A DNA stretch of 16,378 nucleotides from Actinomycetes bacterium (GTDB lineage Bacteria > Actinomycetota > Acidimicrobiia > Acidimicrobiales > RAAP-2). The notes under the pieces were generated by a model. That model was not told the DNA's origin. It saw only the letters and a program-made list of their open reading frames with translations, and ran no database searches. The position numbers and the translations under genes are program-made. The stretch is taken from the NCBI GenBank assembly GCA_021791615.1, contig JAJYWG010000407.1, positions 1-16,378 on the forward strand. Direction: 5' to 3'. Below are positions 1-6,332 of the stretch, in pieces. How positions within the stretch are numbered: the first letter of the stretch is position 1; each line of letters starts with the position of its first letter.

Positions 1-349
1 GACTCCGGCTGCTCCGTCGGTCGGCGCGCGGTCCTTGGTCGTCGGAATCCTGATCGGTCCAGTCGGTCTCTTCACGACGGGCGACCCTGGGGGCCGCAGG
101 CCCGGAGGGGTCGCCGGCGGCGGCGAAGCCGCCGCCCTTGACCAAGTAGAGAGATTCCTCACGAACAGGGGGATTCGTAGGTGTCCGGTCGGACGTAGGA
201 GCTGGGTATGCCGTCGGGATCGTGGTCGACCTCGCGTGCGTGGCAGACACTGGGACTGACGCCGGAACCGTCGTTAGGCGCTTGGGAGAAGGCGCCCAGC
301 TTGGTTTTCTGGGTCGCCGTTATGGTCGCCTGTTGGCCTGGTCCTCTGG
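1..349. other. No assignable gene; hairpins and a coding-like minus-strand stretch
   Basis: I cannot assign a gene here. Besides the hairpins at 80-136, the minus strand between about 335 and 159 is open in one frame, with codons mostly ending in G or C, and ends in a TGA at 159-161. It has no start codon of its own that I can find, so it may be the tail of a degraded gene. Positions 1-80 are open in several frames on both strands and could be the edge of a gene outside the window. None has a recognisable domain. Confidence 0.4.
80..136. repeat. Two adjacent perfect GC hairpins
   Basis: Seen directly: an 8-bp perfect stem (80-87 GGCGACCC with 108-115 GGGTCGCC) encloses a second 5-bp stem (91-95 with 99-103, loop GCA). 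It is followed at once by a 9-bp perfect stem, GGCGGCGGC at 116-124 pairing with 128-136, loop GAA. The pair reads as a compact structured element, either a terminator or attenuator-like RNA or a dispersed palindromic repeat. No U-tract follows on either strand, so a classical intrinsic terminator is not proven. The gene it serves may lie left of the window. Confidence 0.6.
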
Positions 350-560
350 CTACTGGTTTTCGCCGCCGGGCTGTTTTGCGATGGTGATGGCAGTCATGGC
401 GATGGGTGGCAGGGCGTAGAAAGGCCAGGCGAGCTCGGCGTGCGATGTGGCCGGGGGGTCGCGCACGATGGGTTGCTGGTGGAAGCCGTTCTCGTCGGTC
501 AGGTACCGCAGCGCGGCTTTGCTGTTGTTGTAGTGGAGGATGGGTCATGCCGATGGTCAT
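350..560 (-). pseudogene. Small hypothetical protein, apparent one-base frameshift
   Basis: The stop codon of the zinc-ribbon gene overlaps an ATG at 558-560 (ATGA), the same coupling used by the upstream genes of this operon. After about six codons that frame becomes implausible. A different frame, from about 541 to the TAG at 350-352, is strongly coding-like: nearly all codons end in G or C and the composition is sensible, including the segments YNNSKAALRYLTDENG and AWPFYALPP. Joining the two requires removing one C from the CCC run at 542-544 and gives a product of about 61 residues. I recognise no family. A true frameshift, a sequencing error or an unconventional start are all possible. 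Confidence 0.5.
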
Positions 561-883
561 TTGATGCCGGCGGCGGGGTTCTCGTCGGGGGGGATGGGGC
601 TGCCGCTGTCGAGGTGGCGGCGGATTTTCTCGGCGTCGCAGTTGGGGCAGAGGTAGATGGTGTGTAGCGCGACGGTGGACAGCTGGTTGCCTCGGGATTT
701 CTCCCATACCGCTTGGGGGACTGGTCGCATGTCATGGTTGCCGCAGGTGCGGCAGTGGGGGGAGGGGTCTCGGTCCCATTCGAGTTTGCAGGCGCTGCAG
801 GTGATGTGGATGATCTGGTCTCGGCGTTGGCCGGAGAGGTGGTCGTCGATGCCGCAGTTGGGGCAGACGATCTGGTCGCTCAT
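557..883 (-). CDS. Double zinc-ribbon protein
   Basis: A 108-residue protein with four CxxC pairs (Cys7/10, 29/32, 44/47, 79/82), spaced as two zinc ribbons that would each bind one zinc ion. There is no signal peptide or membrane segment. It is the third gene of the merR-prfC operon: its ATG at 881-883 overlaps the prfC stop as ATGA, so translation is probably coupled. Zinc ribbons of this sort occur in small nucleic-acid-binding or ribosome-associated proteins. The position directly after release factor 3 suggests, by inference only, a role in translation or RNA handling. The exact family is not recognised. Confidence 0.8.
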   Translation of the reverse strand: MSDQIVCPNCGIDDHLSGQRRDQIIHITCSACKLEWDRDPSPHCRTCGNHDMRPVPQAVWEKSRGNQLSTVALHTIYLCPNCDAEKIRRHLDSGSPIPPDENPAAGIK

Positions 884-2490
884 GACGGGCTCTTGTGGGT
901 GAGGACCGGTTCGAGGTGCCAGTCGGGGTGGTCGGCTTCGAGCCGTTGAAGCCAGTAGGGGCTGTCGAACAGGGCGAGGAGGGTGCCGTCGGCCCGGGCC
1001 AGGATGCGGGTGCCGCCGGCGGCTCGTAGTTGGTCGGCGGTGGCTGGGTCGGTGCGGCGGGCGATGCGCTGTCTGGCGGTGGAGAGGTCGACGGTGGTGT
1101 CGTATTCGTGTTGGAGGCGGTGGGCGAAGACCTCGAACTGCATCTGGCCGACGGCGGCCAGGGTGGGGGTGGGGTCCCCGTCGGGGTCGTGGAGGACTTG
1201 TATGACGCCTTCTTGTTCGAGCTGGTCGAGCCCACGGCGGAACTGTTTGGAGCGGCTGGTGTCGCGGGCGCGGGCGGTGGCGAAAAGCTCGGGCTCGAAA
1301 GCGGGGATGGCGGGGAAGGCGACGGGTTCTCCTTGGTGGAGGGTGTCGCCGATGCGCAGGTCGCTGGCGTTGACCAGCCCGATCACGTCGCCGGGATAGG
1401 CCTCGTCGATGGTGTCGCGTTCGGATCCGAACACCGACGTGGCGTACTTGGTGGAGAAGGGCCGGCCGGTGGCGGCGTGGGTGACGGTCATGCCCCGCTC
1501 GAAGCGTCCGGAGCAGACCCGCACGAAGGCCACGTGGTCGCGGTGGGCAGGGTCCATGTTGGCTTGCACCTTGAACACGAAACCGGAGAATGGGTCATCC
1601 AGGGCCCGGATGCGCCCGGCGGTGTCGGCGCGTGCCGAGGGTCGGGGGGCGAGGTCGACGATGGCGTCGAGGAGGTGGCGGACACCGAAGTTGGTCAGCG
1701 CCGAGCCGACGAAGAGGGGGCTGGTCTCCCCGGCCAGGAACGAACCCGGATCCAGGTCGGCCCCGACCGCGTCGAGCAGGGCCACCTCCTCCATGGCCTG
1801 CTCCCAGGCGCCGCCCTCTTCGATCTGCCCCTGGGACGGCGAGACGATCTCTTCGGGTGCGGCGGTGGCGCCTCTGGCGGTGCGGGCGAAGCGCACGAAG
1901 GTGTCGTCGCGGCGGTCGATGACACCGCGGAAGTCGCCGGGGATCCCGACCGGCCAGGTGACCGGGGTGGACCGCAGGCCGATCTGGTCTTCGATCTCGT
2001 CCAGCAGTTCGAGCGGTTCGCGGCCGGGACGGTCGTATTTGTTCAAGAAGGTGAGGACCGGTATGCGCCGGGTTCGGCACACCTCGAACAGCTTGAGGGT
2101 TTGTGCCTCGACGCCCTTTGCCGCATCTAGGACCATCACTGCGGCGTCGGCGGCGGCCAGGACCCGGTAGGTGTCCTCGGAGAAATCGCGGTGGCCGGGG
2201 GTGTCGAGCAAGTTGAGTACACAGTCGCGGTAGGTGAACTGCAACACGGTCGAGGTGATCGAGATACCTCGCTGCTGTTCCATGGCCATCCAGTCCGAGG
2301 TCGCCCGCCGGCGGCCCGCTCGGGCCTTGACCGCCCCGGCTTCGGATACCGCTCCTGCATAGAGGAGGAACTTCTCGGTCAGAGTGGTCTTGCCGGCGTC
2401 GGGATGGCTGATGATGGCGAAGGTCCGCCGCCGGGCGGCTTGGGCGGTGGGGTCGACGGCCGGATTGGATGTTTGGGTCAGCACGGTCAT
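880..2490 (-). CDS. prfC: Peptide chain release factor 3
   Basis: Release factor 3 is the translational GTPase that speeds recycling of RF1 and RF2 from the ribosome after termination and takes part in post-peptidyl-transfer quality control. The 536-residue length is close to the usual 525-530. GTPase motifs are intact: P-loop HPDAGKTT at residues 29-36, RGISI (switch I) at 74-78, DTPGH (G3) at 96-100 and NKYD (G4) at 150-153. Domains II and III follow. The residues around RGISI and the DFSEDTYR segment after G3 separate RF3 from EF-G. The ATG at 2488-2490 overlaps the merR stop as ATGA. Control of prfC by a MerR protein is unusual; the gene is not in its familiar enterobacterial context. Confidence 0.95.
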   Translation of the reverse strand: MTVLTQTSNPAVDPTAQAARRRTFAIISHPDAGKTTLTEKFLLYAGAVSEAGAVKARAGRRRATSDWMAMEQQRGISITSTVLQFTYRDCVLNLLDTPGHRDFSEDTYRVLAAADAAVMVLDAAKGVEAQTLKLFEVCRTRRIPVLTFLNKYDRPGREPLELLDEIEDQIGLRSTPVTWPVGIPGDFRGVIDRRDDTFVRFARTARGATAAPEEIVSPSQGQIEEGGAWEQAMEEVALLDAVGADLDPGSFLAGETSPLFVGSALTNFGVRHLLDAIVDLAPRPSARADTAGRIRALDDPFSGFVFKVQANMDPAHRDHVAFVRVCSGRFERGMTVTHAATGRPFSTKYATSVFGSERDTIDEAYPGDVIGLVNASDLRIGDTLHQGEPVAFPAIPAFEPELFATARARDTSRSKQFRRGLDQLEQEGVIQVLHDPDGDPTPTLAAVGQMQFEVFAHRLQHEYDTTVDLSTARQRIARRTDPATADQLRAAGGTRILARADGTLLALFDSPYWLQRLEADHPDWHLEPVLTHKSPS

Positions 2491-2897
2491 CGCCGGCCCT
2501 GCGCGTGGCGACGGCGGGCCTCGCGGCGGAAAAGATCGGCCATCGACTGCGCCGCTTCGAGCTGGGCCCGCAGGCTTGTGCAGCGCTGCTCGGCGGCGTC
2601 CGCGTACATGGCCAGACGCTCGTAGACACGGGCCCGTTCCTCCGGATCGTCGATCCCCCCGGCCAGACGGTCACGGGCTTGGAGCAGGTCGCGCATCTCC
2701 TCCAGCGAGAAGTCGAGCGGCTTCATGTGCTTGACCAGCCGCAGCCGGTCGATGTCCTCGTCGGTGTAGAGCCGGAACCCCCCCGCAGAGCGCCCCGATG
2801 GGGGGACCAGGCCGACCTCTTCGTAATGACGGATCGTCCGCAACGACAGGCCGACCGCTTCGGCCACTTCACCGATCTGGTGCATGCCCCGGTCCAT
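2487..2897 (-). CDS. MerR-family transcriptional regulator
   Basis: A 136-residue MerR protein: N-terminal winged helix-turn-helix (about residues 5-45, with IGEVAEAVGLSLRTIRHYEE and GFRLYTDEDIDRL) and a long charged coiled-coil dimerisation helix (about 80-130). There is no separate effector domain and only one cysteine, so the metal-binding loop of CueR/ZntR is absent. The ATG at 2895-2897 has an AGGAGG at 2905-2910 (minus strand) and gives the normal MerR N terminus. An in-frame GTG at 2937-2939, exactly seven bases after a TAGACT -10 element, could start a leaderless form 14 residues longer. The operator just upstream matches those before the MFS, DUF2795 and sulP genes, so it is probably autoregulatory and controls them. 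The effector is unknown. Confidence 0.92.
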   Translation of the reverse strand: MDRGMHQIGEVAEAVGLSLRTIRHYEEVGLVPPSGRSAGGFRLYTDEDIDRLRLVKHMKPLDFSLEEMRDLLQARDRLAGGIDDPEERARVYERLAMYADAAEQRCTSLRAQLEAAQSMADLFRREARRRHAQGRR

Positions 2898-2945
2898 TCC
2901 CGTACCTCCTCGAGCCCGGCCCGTCCCGGGCCGCCTCACCGGCGG

Positions 2946-2971
2946 AGTCTACCGTTACGTGAGGGGAGAGT
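2946..2971 (-). promoter_or_regulatory. MerR-type operator/promoter, site A (merR)
   Basis: On the minus strand this 26-bp site reads ACTCT, then CCCCTCACGTAACGG, then TAGACT. It aligns without gaps with sites B and C. TAGACT fits an actinobacterial -10; its last base is 2946 and a GTG in the merR frame begins seven bases further on. The site overlaps the 3' end of the MFS gene, so merR-prfC can be transcribed from here or by read-through from the MFS gene. A consensus -35 is not evident, as is common at MerR promoters. Confidence 0.7.
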
Positions 2972-4307
2972 CACCCTCGGGGTTGGATGTGTGGCGCGGG
3001 TCGGGAGCCACCAGCAGGAACACTCCAGCGGCGACCGGCAGCGCGATCAGGAGGAGAAGGAGCGGGTCGTAGCTTCCGAACCCGGCTGCGCCGGCGGCCA
3101 GGATCAGCGGCCCGAACGCGGAGGCTGCCACCGACACGGTGGTGATGGCGCCGCGGATGGCTCCCAGGTCTGCCAGGCCGTAGTAGCGGGGCAGAAGGGT
3201 CGCCTCCTGGGCCCGCAGCCCCCCGTTGGCCGCGCCCAAGGCGATGGCGTAGCCCAGCGCCGGCCAGCCCGGCGCTGACCAGGTGGCGGCGAGCAGCGCC
3301 ACGGCCAGGGCGGCCATGGACCCGGCCATGACCGCCCGGCCGGGTAGCACATCGAGGAGGCGGCCGGTGAGCAGGCTGACCGCCAGGGTGGCAGCTGTCT
3401 GGGGGATGAAGTTCGCCGCTGCCGCCGATGCGCTGAGCCCGTGGTGTTCGAGCAGGCTGATCTGGTTGAACGAGAGCCCTGTCACCAGCATGGCGGTGGC
3501 CGACAGGGCCATGGCCATGGCCCAGAACATCGGTGTGCGAAGGGCCTCACCCAGCCCGGATCCCGCGGCCGGCGGTGTCGGATACGCCCTGGGTTGGGGA
3601 TGCTCGTGCGTTTCCGGGCTGCTCCTCTTCTTCTCGCCGGCCCTGCTGCGGCTTCCCCCGGGGCTCCGGGCCGGCAGGCCGAAGCGCGCCACCGGCACGA
3701 CCAGCGCGACGACCGCAGCGGCTTCCACCAGGGCGCTTCGCCGCCAGCCGAGCAGCCCGATCAGCGCGCTGACCGCTACCGGCGAGAGCGCCACCCCGGC
3801 GTTACCCGCCGCAGAGGCCAGGCCCATGGCCGTCCCGCGGCGACGGTCGAAGCTGACCGTGACGGCCTGGCTGCCGGCCAGGGTGAGACCGCCCTGGCCC
3901 AGCATGCGCAGCCCGGCGAACGCCAATCCCACCGTCGCCAGCCCTCCCACCGCCGAGAACCCGACCAGCGCCGCGGCGAACCCCACGGCGATGACGGTTG
4001 CCGCCGCCCGGATGCCGAAGCGGTCCAATGCCCGGCCGATCGGAGTCAGCGCCGCCGCACCGACCAGGGTGGCCGCCAGGTAGACCGCGGACAGAGCCGA
4101 GCGGCTGACGTGCAGAGCGGCCAGCACCGGGTTGATGAACACCGACAGCCCGGCTGTCTGACCGGGAAACGAGAATGCCATCACCACACACGACGTGGCC
4201 AGGATCCGCCCGGACTCCCCGCCGAACAGACGCTCGGGGCGTCGTTCGGCTTCCGCCCGACAGGAGACCCCCTCGACGCCCGCCGGATTCGCCACCCTGC
4301 CTCTCAC
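2955..4307 (-). CDS. MFS transporter
   Basis: A roughly 450-residue inner-membrane protein with about 12 hydrophobic segments arranged as two six-helix halves around a charged cytoplasmic loop (about residues 215-250). It has the GRALDRFG loop after helix 2 and a FPGQTAGLSVF-like first helix typical of MFS members related to the MCT/OFA carriers. The substrate cannot be read from sequence. I place the start at the GTG 4305-4307 because it lies exactly seven bases after the TAGAGT -10 in the divergent operator. The ATG at 4311-4313 is still inside the promoter, so it would not be on the transcript. The gene ends 15-60 bases before merR on the same strand and diverges from the DUF2795 operon. 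Confidence 0.88.
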   Translation of the reverse strand: MRGRVANPAGVEGVSCRAEAERRPERLFGGESGRILATSCVVMAFSFPGQTAGLSVFINPVLAALHVSRSALSAVYLAATLVGAAALTPIGRALDRFGIRAAATVIAVGFAAALVGFSAVGGLATVGLAFAGLRMLGQGGLTLAGSQAVTVSFDRRRGTAMGLASAAGNAGVALSPVAVSALIGLLGWRRSALVEAAAVVALVVPVARFGLPARSPGGSRSRAGEKKRSSPETHEHPQPRAYPTPPAAGSGLGEALRTPMFWAMAMALSATAMLVTGLSFNQISLLEHHGLSASAAAANFIPQTAATLAVSLLTGRLLDVLPGRAVMAGSMAALAVALLAATWSAPGWPALGYAIALGAANGGLRAQEATLLPRYYGLADLGAIRGAITTVSVAASAFGPLILAAGAAGFGSYDPLLLLLIALPVAAGVFLLVAPDPRHTSNPEGDSPLT

Positions 4308-4310
4308 CCC

Positions 4311-4342
4311 CATACTCTACCCTCACGTGACGTTAGAGTATG
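4311..4342. promoter_or_regulatory. Divergent MerR-type operator/promoter, site B
   Basis: A 32-bp near-perfect palindrome centred at 4326/4327, with only two of sixteen base pairs mismatched. The outer 9-bp arms (4311-4319 and 4334-4342) match exactly and the centre is TCACGTGA. Each arm contains TAGAGT facing outward, so the symmetry supplies a -10 element for the MFS gene on the minus strand and for the DUF2795 operon on the plus strand. The same 26-bp core (4314-4339) occurs before merR and before sulP, which supports one regulator for all of them. Confidence 0.8.
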
Positions 4343-4390
4343 GGTGGCGGTGCCGCTGCGGCCACGCCCAGGGATCAGCCAAGGAGCAAC

Positions 4391-4615
4391 ATGACACCAC
4401 AGGATCCTCCTGCCGTGACCAGGTTCGAGGTCGTCATGGGAGTGAGCCCGGCTTTCCAGTACGGACGACCCGACCGCTCCCAGATCCTGAGCGCAGCCGA
4501 CCAAACCGGGGCGCGGCCGGAGGTCGTCGCGCTGCTGCGGAAGCTGCCCGATCGGCGCTACGACGCTCCCAACGACCTGTGGGTGGAACTGACCGACGTG
4601 CCGGTCGAGCTGTGA
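4391..4615 (+). CDS. DUF2795 domain protein
   Basis: A 74-residue soluble protein whose second half (LLRKLPDRRYDAPNDLWVEL) is typical of DUF2795, a small actinobacterial family of unknown function. The ATG at 4391 is preceded by AAGGAGC with good spacing. The ATG at 4340 overlaps the predicted -10 and is not credible. It is the first gene of an overlapping operon expressed from the plus-strand half of operator site B, divergent from the MFS gene. Its stop overlaps the GTG of the next gene. Function is not known; its partners in the operon suggest a link to ADP-ribosylation or stress, which is inference. Confidence 0.82.
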   Translation: MTPQDPPAVTRFEVVMGVSPAFQYGRPDRSQILSAADQTGARPEVVALLRKLPDRRYDAPNDLWVELTDVPVEL

Positions 4616-5280
4616 ACCCGCTTGCGGTGGCGGCCGGCGCGCAACCCGCCGTCGGGCACGTGCTGGTCATTCGCTCAGCCGGGCGGACCGCCCGGGTGGC
4701 GGCGGCCAGGGTGGCCGCTGAACTGCGCGCCCATCGCATCTCGGTGTCGGAGGTCGACCACGCCGGTCTCGACCGTCTCAGGGGTGCTGCGGGCTGGGCG
4801 AGCCCGTGCCTGGCCGTACTGGCCGTCGGCCCCGTAGGCGCCGCCGCGATCGAACTGGCCGCCGCGTCCGACGCGCTGCTCTGCCCCCTCGAGGTCACTG
4901 ACGCTCCCCCGGCCTGGCTTCTCGGTCCTTCGCCCTCCCAACCGCCGCCCGGGGAGCGCCGCCCGGTGGCCCAGGTCGGCTGCGACGGGACCCGAACAGC
5001 TACGATCGAGCCGGTAACTGTCGTCGCCCACCGCGGGTCCCGGCTGGTCAGCAGCGCCTTTCCGGGCGGAGTCGACCACCTCGAGATCGTCCCCGCCGGC
5101 GCCGACGTCTTGCAGGTGAGCAGCCTGGGCGGCAAGACCACCTACTCGGCCATGGCCGTCGACTCGGCCGCCCCTATGGCAGTCACCCTGTCCGACCGCA
5201 CCCGCACCTGCCGGCACCTCGTAGTGCGAGCCGAGAACCATCTGCTGCGCTGGGCCGGACAGCGCGACGCCCGGCCATGA
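4612..5280 (+). CDS. Hypothetical protein, 222 aa
   Basis: A coding region with strong GC3 bias that starts at GTG 4612, overlapping the DUF2795 stop (GTGA), and ends overlapping the start of the ADP-ribosylglycohydrolase gene (ATGA). I do not recognise the family. The N-terminal half looks like an alpha/beta fold (GHVLVIRSAG near residue 15; alternating hydrophobic strands and Ala-rich helices). A Pro-rich linker lies near residues 108-118, and the C-terminal half is beta-rich with GGKTTYSAMAVDS near residue 180. There is no signal peptide or membrane helix. The layout faintly recalls NAD-kinase or diacylglycerol-kinase folds, but I see no diagnostic motif. Confidence 0.75.
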   Translation: MNPLAVAAGAQPAVGHVLVIRSAGRTARVAAARVAAELRAHRISVSEVDHAGLDRLRGAAGWASPCLAVLAVGPVGAAAIELAAASDALLCPLEVTDAPPAWLLGPSPSQPPPGERRPVAQVGCDGTRTATIEPVTVVAHRGSRLVSSAFPGGVDHLEIVPAGADVLQVSSLGGKTTYSAMAVDSAAPMAVTLSDRTRTCRHLVVRAENHLLRWAGQRDARP

Positions 5281-6307
5281 ACCAGTGGCCGGCACCACTC
5301 CCGACCGGCATGGTGGCCGACCGGGCGATCGGCGCGGTGGTGGGAGCGGTGGTCGGCGACGCGTTCGGCCGCCCGTTCGAGGGGAGGACCGGGCCTATCC
5401 CCGAGATCGATGTGGTGCGCCACGACGACGATCACAGTCCGCTGCGCTCCAGCGACGACACCGCCTTGACCCTGGCGGTGGCTCGCTGGATGCTCGAGAC
5501 CGCCGGCGCCGACCAGGACCGCCTGGAGAGCACCTGCTCGACGCCTACCAGGCCGACCCCAACCGAGGCTACGGGCCCGGCACCGCCCGACTCCTGTCCC
5601 GCCTGGCCGACGGCGGAGACTGGCGCCTCCTCGCCGCGCAGGCGTTCGACCATCGAGGCTCGCTGGGGAACGGCGCAGCCATGCGAGTCGCTCCCGTCGC
5701 CGTCGCCGCCGCCGCCGCCGCCGGTGACCCCGCCGCCGCCCTGCTCGCCGTCCGCAGCGCCGTGATCACCCACGCACACCCCGAGGGCGTAGACGTCGCC
5801 GCCGTCGCCGCCGTGGCCACGACCCTGGCCCTGGCCTCGCCCGCCGAACGGCCCCTCGACCGCTACTCCTACCTGCAAACCCTCACCGGCACCGCCCGCA
5901 CCGAGCGGATGCGCCGAGGACTCGAAGCGGTCTGCCAACTCCATCCAGGCGCGACCGCCAGCGAAGTCATCGCCAGGGTAGGCAACGGCGTAGCCGCTTC
6001 CGAATCGGTGCCAGCGGCCATCGCCTGCTTCCTGGCCTACCCCGACTCCTTCCCCGCCGCAGTCCACTTCGCCGTAACCCTCGGGGGCGACACCGACACC
6101 ATCGCCTCCATGACCGGCGCCATCGCCGGCGCCCGCCACGGCCGACACGCCATCCCAGACAGCTGGCAGGACCGGACCGACGCGGCCGCACACGCCGCCC
6201 ACATCGCCGCCGCCCTGATAGAGCGGTTGCACAACCCTGAACCGACCCGCAGCGACATCGCCACTCGCAGCGGTGACCAATACCACTCCCGCCAAGTCGA
6301 AAGCTGA
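5277..6307 (+). pseudogene. ADP-ribosylglycohydrolase (DraG family), one-base frameshift
   Basis: These binuclear-metal enzymes remove ADP-ribose from proteins or small molecules. The first 83 codons, from the ATG at 5277, carry GAVVGDAFGRPFE and the metal-binding SDDT (residues 59-62). Coding then continues in the -1 frame from about 5525, from GEHLLDAYQ through GGDTDTIASMTGAI (6079 onward), the second metal site, to a TGA at 6305-6307. A single G missing at 5525/5526 (CTGGAG for CTGGGAG) explains the break. Restored, the protein is about 343 residues, normal for the family, with all metal motifs intact. It is the last gene of the DUF2795 operon. The clean, intact downstream half suggests a recent mutation or an assembly error. 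Confidence 0.85.
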
Positions 6308-6326
6308 CCTCACGTGAGGGTAGAGT
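6301..6326 (+). promoter_or_regulatory. MerR-type operator/promoter, site C (sulP)
   Basis: The perfect 12-bp palindrome CCTCACGTGAGG at 6308-6319 runs into TAGAGT at 6321-6326. It is the same arrangement as the minus-strand half of site B, with 16 of 17 consecutive bases identical. The sulP GTG begins seven bases after the -10, which fits a leaderless transcript. The site overlaps the stop codon of the ADP-ribosylglycohydrolase gene and gives sulP its own copy of the regulon promoter. Confidence 0.75.
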
Positions 6327-6332
6327 GTCGGA

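Noticed and set aside
1030..2130. Long plus-strand open frame of 366 codons
   Set aside because: Antisense to prfC. The Gly/Val-rich composition is what the reverse of a GC3-rich gene gives, and there is no domain.
4340..4390. ATG at 4340 as the start of the DUF2795 gene
   Set aside because: It directly follows the predicted -10 and would not be transcribed. The ATG at 4391 has a good ribosome-binding site.
5697..5722. GCC-rich tract resembling a trinucleotide repeat
   Set aside because: It encodes an Ala-rich helix of the ADP-ribosylglycohydrolase using the preferred GCC codon; no regulatory repeat is needed.
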